From assembly GCA_932294295.1 (NCBI GenBank), contig OW028581.1, positions 12,017,162-12,081,161 of the forward strand: a stretch of 64,000 bases of DNA, given 5' to 3'. Source of the stretch: Alitta virens. Taxonomy: Eukaryota; Annelida; Polychaeta; Phyllodocida; Nereididae. This document shows positions 1 through 11,470 of the stretch, in pieces. Each line of letters begins with the position of its first letter. Position 1 is the first letter of the stretch. Under the pieces are notes generated by a model, which saw nothing but the letters and a program-made list of their open reading frames with translations, did no database searches and was not told the DNA's origin. A program made the translations under genes and the position numbers.

Positions 1-24
1 CTTTAGTAAGAATATACCACATCC

Positions 25-122
25 ACTTAAATGTGTGACATCGTGTGGACTCCCAAGTGCTCAGCCATATCATATCATCATTACGTCTGACAGCTTGTCA
101 TTCAAGTTGACTAAGCACTGAA
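25..122 (+). mobile_element. SINE 3' fragment
   Basis: Contains the family's 3' half: AATGTGTGACATCGTGTGGA, then CATATCATCATTACGTCTG and the TCAAGTTGACTAAG tail. The 5' tRNA-like head lies outside or is lost. Confidence 0.55.
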
Positions 123-177
123 TAAAACAAAATTATGTTCGAGTTAGTTAGTGTAACATTTGTGTTACAAGCAGAAT

Positions 178-232
178 TATCATCTCATCATTACGTGTCC
201 CTTTGGCAGCTGCATGGTCATGTAAGCTAACA
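178..232 (+). mobile_element. SINE 3'-end fragment
   Basis: Holds only TTATCATCTCATCATTACGT and the GGCAGCTGCATGGTCATGTA tail of the same SINE family. Two partial copies within 250 bases suggest tandem or repeated insertion. Confidence 0.5.
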
Positions 233-1423
233 AAACTTTAGTTCAACATTGTGACAATACAAGGACAATATAATACAGTTATGAATAAATATAAAGTAAT
301 ATTCAGCGTATAATATTTATTTTAGATACAATTGAAAATACACCACTATGCCCTGCATAACTTAAAGGTATCATTTGTATGAACTTTAGTACTTAAGGCG
401 ACTGCTAATCATTAAAATGCTTAAAAATCCTTAGATCTCAGGTCTAACAAGCATATATATTTAGCTTGAAGGAGCTATAAGCAATTCTTTGATTCAGACC
501 TTAACGAATCGGAAAATGGCAATAGTCAAATAAAAATGACCCATTGAAGTCATGATGGTATATAAAAATGCCATTTTAGACCAAAAAAAGTTTAACGGCT
601 AAAAAAAGATTTGCCGAAAATAAAGTCTCAAATTTTGAACTAAACCATTAAAATATTAATGCGTTACAATGTATAGATATATTATCTATACCACGATTTA
701 AAGTTCGTAAATTGGTAGGCAAATATTTATAGTAGCGTCCATGGCGAGACTGCATGATTTGTCCAGCAATGAGAGTGCCATGAAGGTAAAGTTTATAAAC
801 ATATGTGGAAGCAACACATCTTTCTTGGTTCTTGGTGGGCATATATAAGACCCTTTGACCCCAGTAGAAATCCTGTAGAGTGATGCAGACATGGTCTAAG
901 CTTGGTAATCTCTAGCCCCGGGTATGAAGTATGGCTCAAGTAAATTTGTAAACTTTGGAAGTGTGTCCTCTCAGACTAGGGTTGTCTTGGCCTAAATAGG
1001 AAATTCTTTGCTCAACTAGTTTGTCCCTGCCTTGAGCTTTGAGGTTTGACACCAAAAATCCTCCGATTTATTTACTAGGGGCAGGACTCTAGTTATTAAA
1101 CTTCATAGCTTATGTGTTCTGGTATGACAGCACTGAAATATATTGATAAGCTCTATATTTCTATATATGAAAGAAAAATAATAAATATATAATGAATTTA
1201 TAATGTGTCAAAATACAGTCAAGTCTAGCTGTTTGTAGCGACTTGTACCTGGCTGTGGTCAACAGCTAATACTCAACTTACATCTATCACAAGATACAAA
1301 TAAACCTTGGTAAATGTAAGAAATTATCAAATATAACATAAATATGTACTTTTAGATCCGGTTTTGAGTAGCCAGCTATGACAGCTTTGGCTAGGTTCAA
1401 TCTGACGGCAGTTTTTAATGAAA
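233..1423. other. no gene seen
   Basis: AT-rich unique sequence. Overlapping short minus frames near 650-890 have no domain, splice context or codon bias. Nothing else is supported. Confidence 0.5.
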
Positions 1424-1605
1424 CTAACTGTAGTGATTAAGGCATTTGCCAGCTCATCTGGGTTCGCATTCTGGCCTGGGCAGTCTTCATGGTCTACATC
1501 TCAGTTAATTGTGCAGATGTTAAATTAGCATTGCTTTGTACATGGCATCTATGGTGGGGCAAGTAAAAGACCCCACCTATGGGGTAAATATGTACGATAG
1601 TACAT
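1424..1605 (+). mobile_element. tRNA-derived SINE (with A and B boxes)
   Basis: The head holds an A box (TAGTGATTAAGG, 1431-1442) and a B box (GGTTCGCATTC, 1461-1471), the internal RNA polymerase III promoter of a tRNA gene. The family body follows: GATGTTAAATTAGCATTGC, then GGCAAGTAAAAGACCCCACC and GGGGTAAATATGT. Bodies of the same family recur across the window on both strands, always with ATCATCTCATCATTACGTCT near the 3' end. This copy lacks the extreme 3' part. Confidence 0.75.
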
Positions 1606-2071
1606 ATAGTTTAACTTAGCGGTTATTTATGGTGGAAATGCTGCCATGGGAATAATATTAATCTATACAAAGTTTATCTGAAGATTTGAACGGATAGATT
1701 TGGATAGTAATGGATTATACGAGGTCATGTTTGCTAAAAGATGTGCTAAACATATCAAGATCATGTATGGGCAGTACTCTCCACAGACATTGTTCACCAG
1801 CCGTGCTATATCCAAATTGCTGTTCTCATATCTCCTTGCAAGGGACACACCCAATGTTTGGTTGGGCAAATGTCATTTATGGAATTGGTTTGGGGGCTGT
1901 AGGTCATGGAGAGACTTATATATGATGTATTGTGTTGGCCATTTACAAATGTGCATGCAGTAATGTACCATATGGATGAAATTGTAAAACGAAAATTAGG
2001 ATATTATGAGAGACAAAAATGTTTCAAAAAGCTTACAAAATACAAAATTAAGATTAAAAGAAATTTATTTT

Positions 2072-2105
2072 TAGGGAGCTTGGTACCAAGCCCCCAAGCT
2101 CCCTA
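2072..2105. other. perfect 12-bp hairpin
   Basis: TAGGGAGCTTGG and CCAAGCTCCCTA enclose a 10-base loop, with T/A-rich flanks on both sides. It looks like a tiny MITE or a stem-loop. It is not near a gene, so a terminator-like role is not implied. Confidence 0.6.
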
Positions 2106-2259
2106 ATTTTATCTCTTTATTCTCCCTATTGCTTTTTCTCACTATTAAGGCTAATTGAGCATATACAAAAGAGGTCAAATGTCTTATAATATGTTTTAGG
2201 GTGGTGTACAATTTTATAGCAGTAGGTCATATGCAACCGAGAATTTGACCACTATCCGA

Positions 2260-2352
2260 GGTAGATGTAATGATGAGATGATAAGGCTTGGGTTCCACAC
2301 CATCTTGCACATTTGCTACATACATTTCCTTGCCTCAGCCTAGACACTGAGA
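2260..2352 (-). mobile_element. SINE fragment, minus strand
   Basis: Reverse complement of the family body: GTAGATGTAATGATGAGATG, GGTTCCACACCATCTTGCAC, ending at TAGACACTGAG. No tRNA-like head is left. Confidence 0.55.
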
Positions 2353-2825
2353 ACAAGCCCCAGTCATAGAATTATTTCCACAACACAACAAATAGCTCGT
2401 GTCGCTAACTGTATCCAAATATTTATTTACCCGCTTATGTATTAATTATTCTTGAGATTTATTGATGTTTAATTTACTCAGATTGGCAAACATAATTTAC
2501 AAACAAAATTAAGTAGGCAAAAAGGTTCTTGACACTGATAGGGCATCTTTCTTATTACATATGCATTTGCTACCCAATCAAGTGATTTTCTTTTCGTATA
2601 ACTTCAAATGGTGAACAATGACTGCATTTTGTGTAAAATTAATCTTACTTTTAGTTTGTTTGTAGAATAGATGTCTAGTGTTGTTTACATCTGCAATATT
2701 ATACATGATATAAATGTGACCATCAACAAATTTAATCATTTTAAAAGGACCAAGACATAAATTAATACAGTATTCCCATTCATAAATAATGTTAAAATAT
2801 ATCTATCCAGAGACAGAGAAAACTA

Positions 2826-2926
2826 GTTGGAGCTACACCAAGCCGAAACTAGCCAAACCTGGCCGAACCTAGCCGAATCTAGCCAAACCTAGCCGAACCT
2901 AGCCTAACCTAAAATTTAGCTCCAAC
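2826..2926. repeat. 7 x 10-bp minisatellite enclosed by inverted repeats
   Basis: Seven units of AGCCGAACCT (2841-2910) sit between GTTGGAGCTA (2826-2835) and its exact reverse complement TAGCTCCAAC (2917-2926). The whole could fold as a hairpin or be a tiny foldback element. Confidence 0.8.
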
Positions 2927-5709
2927 ACAGTTATTAACTGCTGAATTATAAATGGATTTGTGTTATAACTACACAAATACCCTGCAGTAAAATGTCAGTT
3001 ATAATTTATGGCTTTAGAATGAACATACATTTTACATATTAATCAATATTTACTGCTATGAGTTTTAGCTTCCAGAAGACAGGTACAGCTAGCTAGTAGC
3101 GAAGTAGTTTAATAGACTGAACGTAGTAGTTGTGCATCTAGTCAATAATCAGTGCCAGAGCTCTGTGCATTTGTCCCCACAATTTTCTGATCCTGTATAT
3201 ATGTTAGAGTAAGGAGAAACAGTGATTTCAAGTTCCGTTCATACAACTAACTGATGGTAATTTTAGTCTCACGCACAAAATCTCACAGTGAATGGCTCTA
3301 TTGTGTTCCAAGATATCAAATAAGTAAGACTCATCTCAGATTTTTATATAAGAATATAATATAATTTAATAGAATAGAATAGAGTAGAATCCCCTTTCAT
3401 CTGGGTTATTTCATTTATCTCATCTTATCACATCTCATTAATACTCATCTCAGTACACTGGACTTGTGCGTGACCCTTCTCATCTTGTCTCATCTCATAT
3501 CCTCTAATCTACTTCGTACCATCATATCTCATCATATCTCAGACTATCCCAAGATGGCACGTCAGGTTGGCCCTATGTTGGCCCGGTGCCCATACAACAT
3601 TTGCGACATCAAGCTGATGTTTTGCTGATGTCACATTATATACAATCTCATGTCATATACTGTGTACCGCTACATTCATTATGTGTGGGCATCTCATCTC
3701 ATCTAATGTGTACCACTGTATGGAATCAGCGTATGGCATCTTATTCCACTCTTATATCCTATTTGTGTGGGCGACACGGATGTACAGATGACACGGGATT
3801 ACTTATTTACAGATCACAAAGTACGAACACAATAAGAACCGAAGCGGTTGCAAACAAAACTGGTCCGTGGTCCTTCGTAAGCAAGTTCAAGCAGCAGGAA
3901 AACTCCCAGTTCAGGTAACTAAGATTTGATGAATTATACAAGAGGGGCTGAGTGATGTTTGTAACTGTGTGCAAGCATAGTTGGCTCAGAACTAGGAGAA
4001 ACTCCATCCTTCAGTAGCGGAGTGGGCAACAAAGGCTTTTTGTGTTAGCCCAGGCTACTCTTGGACCTAGCAGACAAATATTTATTGCACTGCTTTCATT
4101 GGTCAAATGTCCACAAAGAGTCCGAGGAGACTACAGCGAGGAGTCTTGTGACCTCTAGTCCTCAGTACTCCAGCCTTTGAGTAGGCTCCTTGAATTACCC
4201 CCGAGTTAGCAGAGCTAGTTGTTGGCAGAATAACAATGGCTCCAGAGCCCTCTAAAAGGTATTTAAAAGGTCTACACGATTACATGTTATTGATGGCCTC
4301 AGGTTGTTGACTTTAGCAAGGCTTCTGTTACTCCAGTGAAGTGGTTCAACTTTCAATAGGCCTTGGAACATGATCCGTTTTATGGAAGCAAAGTTTTTCG
4401 TCGTTTATACTTTTCTATATACGGTGTGTGGTCTTGCAGAGTATGTGTGTGTAAGGCCTTTAATGCGATTTGATTTTGTCAGGTTGTTGTAGAAAGGTAA
4501 GTTATGAAAAACTGAGAAATGAGATGAGAACTTGTCTCATCCAATCTGAGATGAGATCAAGTATTATAATGTGATATAACGGGTAATAGTTGCAATAGTA
4601 AAATAATATTCATGAGCATGCTTTATTCACAGAAAGAAGTTTAGAAAGTCATGGATCAGACTAGCCTTTTCGCGATGTTAAAAAACGCCCATTTTCGCCA
4701 ACATTTATCATTTATTAGACCGTTTATGCATAGAGGATACTTAGTCGTTAGTTAAATTAAAAAAAGAGTTGGGTCAGAAAACACACCTGTACATAATACC
4801 CTGAGGTGGTGTCATTTCATCACAGACACCTCTGCTGCCCCCCCCCCCCCCCACTCCTTTTCCTCTAGAAGAAGAAAGCAGTTAATATTGAAGACAGGAT
4901 ATTTTGTATATGGATTACAAGGGACTTGATCTCCAAACTTCTGATTGAATGTGCAATAATTATTGTATCGATCTATCGTGGTGGTACCATGAGTATTCCT
5001 ACAACTCTTTCACTGCCATATTGGGCCTTGACTGGGAGCTGGGGATTTGACAGCACAACCTATGGAAGCAGTGGGTCTTCATACACACTGGGGCTTAGGG
5101 GGAAATGCCAGACAGCCTAATATTGCCTGTGAGAAGTAGTTGATCCGTTTATCGATGGAAACTAGATGTTTAGTGTAAGCAGCAATGATCAGTCGATTGT
5201 CGCAGCTGGGAAGTGCAAATCTATCCACCGTCCCTATTCCACAGTGGATGTCCCACGCGGTATCTTGTATTGGTTGTTTGGTAGTATGCAATGCAGTTAT
5301 GCAGAGAGATACAAGGAAAATGGGATAAGGCAGAAAGTTAGAGAGAAAGACGGATACCTCAGAAAGATGAGCTCACATCAGCCAGTGGGATATCGAAAGT
5401 TAGTTTGCGATAACTTATGGCATCGGCTCAATCTTGGCCCACCGTCACTTTTGTTTGCATATTGTTGGCTCAATGTCAACATTATAAGCCAAATTTTAGG
5501 CCCAAATTGGCAAACAATCAGGGGTTCAATTATCATAATATAGGCTGCAGACAGACAGACGGACATATGCCGACATTTGATTGGAGAGTCTAGGGAGTAT
5601 ACCACAAGCAATAATGTTGTCTGATATCATAGTGACATGCAGTGCAAAGTCTCACCAAAAACTATTGGTACACTTTCAGAATTTGATCCAAATGCAAACT
5701 ATATTAGAA
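2927..5709. other. no gene seen; low-complexity CATCT tract and MITE words
   Basis: 3395-3545 and 3690-3710 are imperfect CATCT/CATAT repeats. 3560-3640 (TTGGCCCTATGTTGGCCCGG, ATCAAGCTGATG) and 5415-5540 use the hairpin-MITE vocabulary. A poly-C run sits at 4839-4853. ATG 4235 (MAPEPSKRYLKG) opens a 24-codon frame in fair context but has no support. Confidence 0.45.
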
Positions 5710-5828
5710 CCCAGATAGCATTGCAAATTGCTTCAACATCGGCGCGATGTCCTCAATGTCAATACGATGTTACAACGACAGTGGCCTACATAAAAACGAT
5801 GCTGGGCCGATTTGGAATGCTGTCTGGG
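5710..5828. mobile_element. hairpin MITE, CCCAGATAGC family
   Basis: Left end CCCAGATAGCATTGCAAATT and right end GCCGATTTGGAATGCTGTCT form inverted termini. The interior is short ACATCGG/CGATGT words. There is no coding capacity. Flanks are GAA and AAG, so a target duplication is unclear. Confidence 0.6.
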
Positions 5829-6639
5829 AAGTGGTTTAACTTAAACAGGCATTAGATTCTATGGTACTCCAGCGGAGCTGTCAGTGACTGTCTGTGACAA
5901 TATATTGTCAACCCTGCCCTTAACATGAATCTATACAAGGAAATAATTACAAGTTAATACTTTTTTTTATGTAATTGTCGGAAAGAGATATCTTTCGAGG
6001 TAAAATCAAGCAAGAGAGAGAAAGCAAATCCTAGATTGTTTTCATTAATCTTATGAACCAAAGCTGGCATATATTTGTTCTGCCGATGATGTGGCAGAAA
6101 TTGTCAGGGCCTTTAGTAATGCAAAAAACAATTGGGTGCATTTTGCATTTGGTCACCTTGAAACTAATGCAGTGACCTTGGTTTGAAGACATTCGGCATG
6201 GAATGTTGAAATCCAGATTGAGCTCTGTGCTACAACACATTGTTTATGAAGTCCATTTCAGCTGGGTGTTCACACGAGACAATTTAATGGAGCCTTTTTC
6301 TCATTGCCTATGCTGGGACACACGAAAGAACTCATTCCGTTGATTACTGTACGTTAAGTTCAAGAACTTACCAATATGAGAGACGGCTAGTTGTCATGTG
6401 ATTTCAGTCAATAAATCAACAATGAAATAATCGATTTTATTTGCATGAATGAAGTTTTATTCGTGCATTTGTCCCTTATTCTATCCCCCTTTTTTTTGGT
6501 GTAATAATTTCAAGGCAATATAATTGTCATTATCTCTGTAAAGCTATCAGTTATGGCCTAGTGCAAAAATAATGAAGCCTTTTGCATTATATAAAGTCTC
6601 GCATAAAATACAGCTGTATTACTAATTCTACAAAAACGT

Positions 6640-7435
6640 AAACCTCTCTATCTCTGTTTTGTCGATTTTACAAAGGCATTTGACTACTTTAATAGAAATG
6701 CTTCGTACCATAAACTTATGAATCAAAAGATAAGCAATAAAATGCTTAATACAATAATGAGCATGTATGACAAAGCTAAAGCTAGAGTTAATTATTTAGG
6801 CAATATTGGAAATACGATCGATAGCAGCTATGGCGTTTTGCAAGGTGGAATTCTCAGTCCCAAGTTGTTCAATGAATATCTACCTGACTGCCCAATTATT
6901 TAAAGGAATCAAATGGTGTAGCACTTAATAATCTCATGCTCACACATATTTCATATGCTGATGACATAATTAGGCTATGCCAATACCTATTGGCATAGAC
7001 TATTGTTTTTGTAATTATTATTATTATCATGAAATCAAAAGAGCCTGAGTTGTGTCATCATCCATCGTCGAGCATTAACCACCACTCCCCAAACCAGCAG
7101 TTTCTGCACTACAAGCTTTTTTATATATTGTGATCTCTGTGCCTTGTTGTTTATACTCCTAATTCAAATGTTGTACCTATATTAACATTGTGATAATGAA
7201 CAGTATTAGCTGCAGTAATATATGTATCAAGGGTTACTGTATACATGTGATATATGTATATATATATTTAACCAATGTATGTAAACAAAACCTAATGCTC
7301 TTATAACCGTGCTATTGTTCAGCAACTGGGACCATGGATGTGTAGATAATCTATTGATAATGTATATTGAATATAGGAATAGTGAGTAGAAGTAGACTTT
7401 GTACATGTTAAATCAATTAAGCTGTTTTCATTTTA
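6640..7435 (+). mobile_element. LINE C copy 1, RT fragment fused to 3' UTR
   Basis: The plus strand reads FVDFTKAFDYFNRNASYHKL, then about 35 residues, then SSYGVLQGGILSPKLFNEYL. After a frame break comes LMLTHISYADDI. Right after the YADDI motif the element jumps to its own 3' UTR (from ATCATGAAATCAAAAGAGCC at 7028), losing the thumb and tail. That UTR matches 30471-30940 nearly base for base, with a further 54-base deletion. At the jump sits a perfect 11-bp inverted repeat. The RT blocks are non-LTR, with the clade uncertain. Confidence 0.75.
6975..6998. other. perfect 11-bp inverted repeat at LINE deletion junction
   Basis: CTATGCCAATA and TATTGGCATAG with a 2-base spacer sit exactly where LINE C copy 1 jumps from the RT YADDI motif to its 3' UTR. 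It is probably a template-switch scar. Confidence 0.6.
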
Positions 7436-8603
7436 AAACAGAATGAACTGCAGAAAAAAATGCTTTTTTTTTACCGTTTTTAGTGTGACATTTTGAAGTC
7501 GGTTAAAAATCATTTGATTAATTTCAATAATTCGTGCTTATAATTCAATATCCCACGCTATGATTTTCTTATGAATATTTAGTCTAGTTTTCTAAACTAA
7601 GATAATTTTGCATTTATTCTTTGCTCTGCCTGTTCACTGCTCACTTTACTGAAGTTACTCTTCATACTAACATAAGAAAAAATTCCATATTTAAGTTTTT
7701 GTTGAAGAAATTATGCGAGTAATTTAGCATATAGATTGCTGAAATTTGCAGAAAGAAAGTGATAATAGTTGCTAAAATATCTGTAACTGAAACTGTTACC
7801 TAGTTTTTCCCTGTGTGACTGGTATCTATGAATTAGATGGAAGATTATTTGTCCCGATTATTTGTCCCGAGCTTTATGCTCCATTTATAACTAAGATTTT
7901 ACAAATTCATTTATCTATTAGAAAAAAATTATGGCACTAAATTATGGTGCTATATGTTCTTCAAATCATTCCACACTATTTCCAAAGTTCCTTATTATAT
8001 ATGTTTCCAGGGTAGTGAGAGCCCAACAAAATAGAAAATGGGTGTCCCGAGCGTTATGCCCTAATCTGAAAATCTTTGCAGCTGGACAGATTCATGAGTA
8101 TTAACCTGTAGCAATGGTATTAAAACGAAATTTGCAGTTATTATGAAGGTTGTGAGTTTTTATGAAGCATTAACTTCCAAAAACCGCAAAACCTAACGCT
8201 TTGGTTATGTCATACTTTGGGTTAATTTTTATTTGCACTAGGCCTTGTCAGCTGAGCTGGGATGAGATGAAATACACCAGACAGCATTATCTGAGTTCAA
8301 TTGGTGCAATTGTATGTCAGGTAACTTTTGAGAAAGTTTTGATATTACAATAAGGTATAAAACAACCGCGAAAAAGAGAAAATTTCAAATATATGGGACA
8401 ATTTTCAAATTTTATGAGCCATCAAATCTCACGGAGAGAGTGATAAATTTATGTGGGCACACATGAAGCCGTAATGGCTATATGATTCAAATTCCTCTTT
8501 TGTGTACATTCAAGATCCAAAAACAATTCCATTAATCCATGAGCAGAGATGCACCTGTGGCAAACAAAGAACCCAAACTGAATGCTTTCCACGTCGAGAT
8601 GTG
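7436..8603. other. no gene seen
   Basis: AT-rich DNA after LINE C. TTATTTGTCCCGA is tandemly duplicated near 7850. No frame, splice pair or repeat of note otherwise. Confidence 0.5.
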
Positions 8604-8611
8604 CTTTTCTT

Positions 8612-9012
8612 TAGGGCTGTACACCGCTTCTCGATATATCGTTTGTACCGATACAGGGTTAACGATACGGGTATTGATAACCGTTATGTAATAATAACGA
8701 TACACTTGAACGGTATGCAGAGCAGAATTTTCAAACAAATAAGTCACCTGCCACCCAGATATCCAGTGTTTGTGAAGAGAAATATCAGCGACTCTCAATA
8801 CAATTAATAGTTTGCAGTCATTCAATGAAGATTTGTTCATTAAATTTGATAGTATCTTTTGATTATTTTAGGTTTACAATAAACTTTTATAAATATGTAC
8901 AAAATTACTAATTGATAAAATTGAACGATACGTATCATGATACGTATCGTATCGGTTTTACTGTATCGTGATACGTATCGTATCGTTTTAAAGATAAAGG
9001 TGTACAGCCCTA
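8612..9012. mobile_element. hAT-type MITE, 401 bp, with 8-bp target duplication
   Basis: The terminal inverted repeats TAGGGCTGTACACC and GGTGTACAGCCCTA match perfectly. The element is flanked by CTTTTCTT on both sides (8604-8611 and 9013-9020), the 8-bp duplication expected of hAT transposases. The ends contain many copies of CGATACGTATC-type palindromes. There is no transposase, so it is a non-autonomous element mobilised in trans. The long overlapping frames on both strands here are shadows of this palindromic sequence. Confidence 0.9.
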
Positions 9013-9511
9013 CTTTTCTTTGATGTTACATATCTTTCAACCATTTTTACAAAATGCAAGTTATCATTTTTTGATTAATGATTTTGTTTTTCTTGTCAGA
9101 AGGTGTGAGAAATGTGGTATAGATTGCTTTTATAACCATTCAATGTTTTTGTTTGTTACATTTTATGATTTTGATGATGATTCAGAATAATTCAAATTGT
9201 TTATTTGACATCTTAATATGAAATGTCCACACATGCGATAATTTTGATATGTTACTGCAATAATTGTCACTGCGTTTAATAAATGACTTACAAAATATTC
9301 AAATAGTTGATTAATTTCAAATTTGTTTACTGCTGTATGCAGACTTTAAGGGTTGGTATTTATCTGTACTGGTATGAAACATCTATTCCATGATTTCCCA
9401 TACAGGTCTGCCACTTGTGCCCTGAATATGTTGCTTTACCAGTTATGTAATTTGCATGTTTTTTTATTTCAATGCTATTGATCTGACGCTTTATCTGCTT
9501 ATTATATAACA

Positions 9512-9597
9512 AGGAGCCTGAAACAGACGCAATGATGAGATGATAAGGCTAGGAGCCCACACCATGTTACACATCTATTCCATGGGATGGTCTTTAA
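9512..9597 (-). mobile_element. SINE fragment, minus strand
   Basis: AGACGCAATGATGAGATGAT followed by CCCACACCATGTTACACATC and a CCATGGGATGGTCTTTA match to the family core. Confidence 0.55.
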
Positions 9598-9758
9598 CCC
9601 ATCATAAACCGCTGAACTTATCCAAAATAAAAACAAAAGCAGCGAACAAATTGTTGTCAACCCAGTGAATAAAACAGGCACTTTAAAAAATATCCATAGG
9701 TGCCAATGACATAGTTGCTTCACAGGGAAAGATAACATTTAGCAACAATTGATGCTGC

Positions 9759-9869
9759 AAATGAAGTACTCTACAAATGAAGTACTCTACAAATGAAGTA
9801 ATCTACAAATGAAGTACTTTACAACCTACAATACTCTAATTGAAGTACTGCATGTAAGAATAGTCTACA
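9759..9869. repeat. 16-bp minisatellite
   Basis: About four clean units of AAATGAAGTACTCTAC followed by degenerate copies. It is AT-rich and no frame runs through it. Confidence 0.75.
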
Positions 9870-10034
9870 AAAGAAATGGCAATATTTATGATATATTCGT
9901 CTTTTAATCATTGTAGAGTTCATGCAAATTGGTCAAGTTATAGTAAATTCAAAATTCTTAGCATTCGTTCACATCACATAAGTTTTTGTTTTCACTTAAT
10001 AAGTCTGTGGAAATGTCCGCCAAGTTGTCAGGTA

Positions 10035-10136
10035 GTCTGTCTTGATGTCTGTCTAGATGTTGGTCTGTCTGTCTGTCGTGCTGTCTGAATGTCTGTCGCG
10101 CTGTGTGTGTCTGTCACTGTGTTTCATTTTTGGACC

Positions 10137-10201
<65 letters not shown>

Positions 10202-10203
10202 TC
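10035..10203. repeat. TCTG/TCTA microsatellite
   Basis: Irregular GTCTGTC then perfect TCTA and TCTG tetranucleotide runs. Open frames here (YLSIYLS patterns) are artefacts of the repeat. Confidence 0.9.
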
Positions 10204-10235
10204 AGGGACAGCAAGATTTTCAAAACTTCTCTGCA

Positions 10236-10344
10236 TTGAGGAGGTGTACCGATATTAGGATCGGGTATTGGTATCGGCCGATTCCAGGCCCTTGGTATAG
10301 GTTCGGTGGATCGATTTTAGATAGAGCCGATACCAAGTTAAGGC
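10236..10344. mobile_element. hAT-like MITE fragment
   Basis: Starts GAGGTGTACCGATATTAGGA and continues with repeated ATCGG/TATCGG words, resembling the ends of the 8.6-kb hAT MITE in style but not sequence. It is cut off by a 22-C run at 10344-10365. No matching right end or target duplication is visible. Confidence 0.4.
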
Positions 10345-11420
10345 CCCCCCCCCCCCCCCCCCCCCAGAATTGGTCAACCTCATCATTGACAAACGCAGTG
10401 GCTCTGACGCAATCCAATTGACGTTAGATAAATTGTATGTAAGCAAGCAGAGCGCTAATGATTAGATTATTTTGGCCAGTGACTGACTTTTAATAACTTT
10501 TACACCCGGTTTTATTTTTATTGCTACTTATATTTATTTTGCATTTAGCTTTAACATGAACACTAAATTTTAATGTACATAAACTGTTAGGAATAAATCA
10601 GTTTCAATTTCAGTACTGCTTCAAAGTACATATCTATTGTGCGCGATTAAAATTATATATACACATGTATTTCATTAAAGTTATGTAAGCCACCTATTGT
10701 GAGATTTAACGAATTTATGCTGGCTTATAATTGTTTTATCAGATATGATAATATTTTAATTAGATGATTTGTAAGACAATGAAACGGCCGAGCCCCAAAA
10801 GCATGAAAGATATTATCTCGCATGAACACAATGCATTTCTTAGCATGTGTTCATGCATATCTATAGAATTATTGTGGTGTGGAGTACTCATTTAAAATGC
10901 TCGTTATGGCATGTGTAGTATACAGAAAATATAAGTGTCGAGGTCTATTTAACGATCATGCGGATAAATGACTCAGGACATAAATGTTACCGAAAGGTCA
11001 AATCCCAACTTTCTAACCCATAAAAACACCCCTCTGAACAAATTAACTTCAAAATCCCTAATTTTGCAATGATAATGTTTTGCCACTTTTTCATCATAGC
11101 TATTTGAAGCAGCAAAAATTGATGATATAGAAAAATTCTGGTTATTTGGTTCCTATCGCTGTTTTTATCAGCTTGAAAGTTTGGCTTTGACTTTTCTTAA
11201 CAGTCTGTTCATTTTGTACATTGTACATATGAAATGCAATATTAACAAACTTCATGTATCTTGTACTTCATATCTTGTTCATATCTTTAGTGTGTTATTT
11301 ACAGAACATTCTGTTTTATCAGTGAGGCGACATGATGTGATAATTAATTCTCAGTAAAGTCTGACGAGAGGCTTAAGATCTCTGTGGTCTGTGAAATTAC
11401 AGCAGTTAAGGCATTTTAAC

Positions 11421-11470
11421 AGACACTTGGGAAAAGAACAAAGACACCAAGTGTCTCTACTTTGTTCTTT
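11421..11470. other. two overlapping, mutually exclusive perfect hairpins
   Basis: AGACACTTGG (11421-11430) pairs with CCAAGTGTCT (11447-11456). AAAGAACAAAG (11433-11443) pairs with CTTTGTTCTTT (11460-11470). Each stem is perfect with a 16-base loop and they interlock. In RNA they could form a pseudoknot or switch; in DNA they may be a decayed foldback element. Confidence 0.5.

Noticed and set aside
5166..5611. 125-codon plus frame and overlapping minus frame
   Set aside because: No recognisable domain, no splice context, and the 3' half overlaps MITE-like words (TTGGCCCACCG, GGCCCAAATTGGC).
8502..8840. Overlapping 100-codon frames on both strands
   Set aside because: They lie almost wholly within the hAT MITE and arise from its palindromic interior.
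10057..10446. Several 60-110 codon frames rich in SIYLS or PPPP/GGGG
   Set aside because: Direct products of the TCTA/TCTG microsatellite and the 22-C run.
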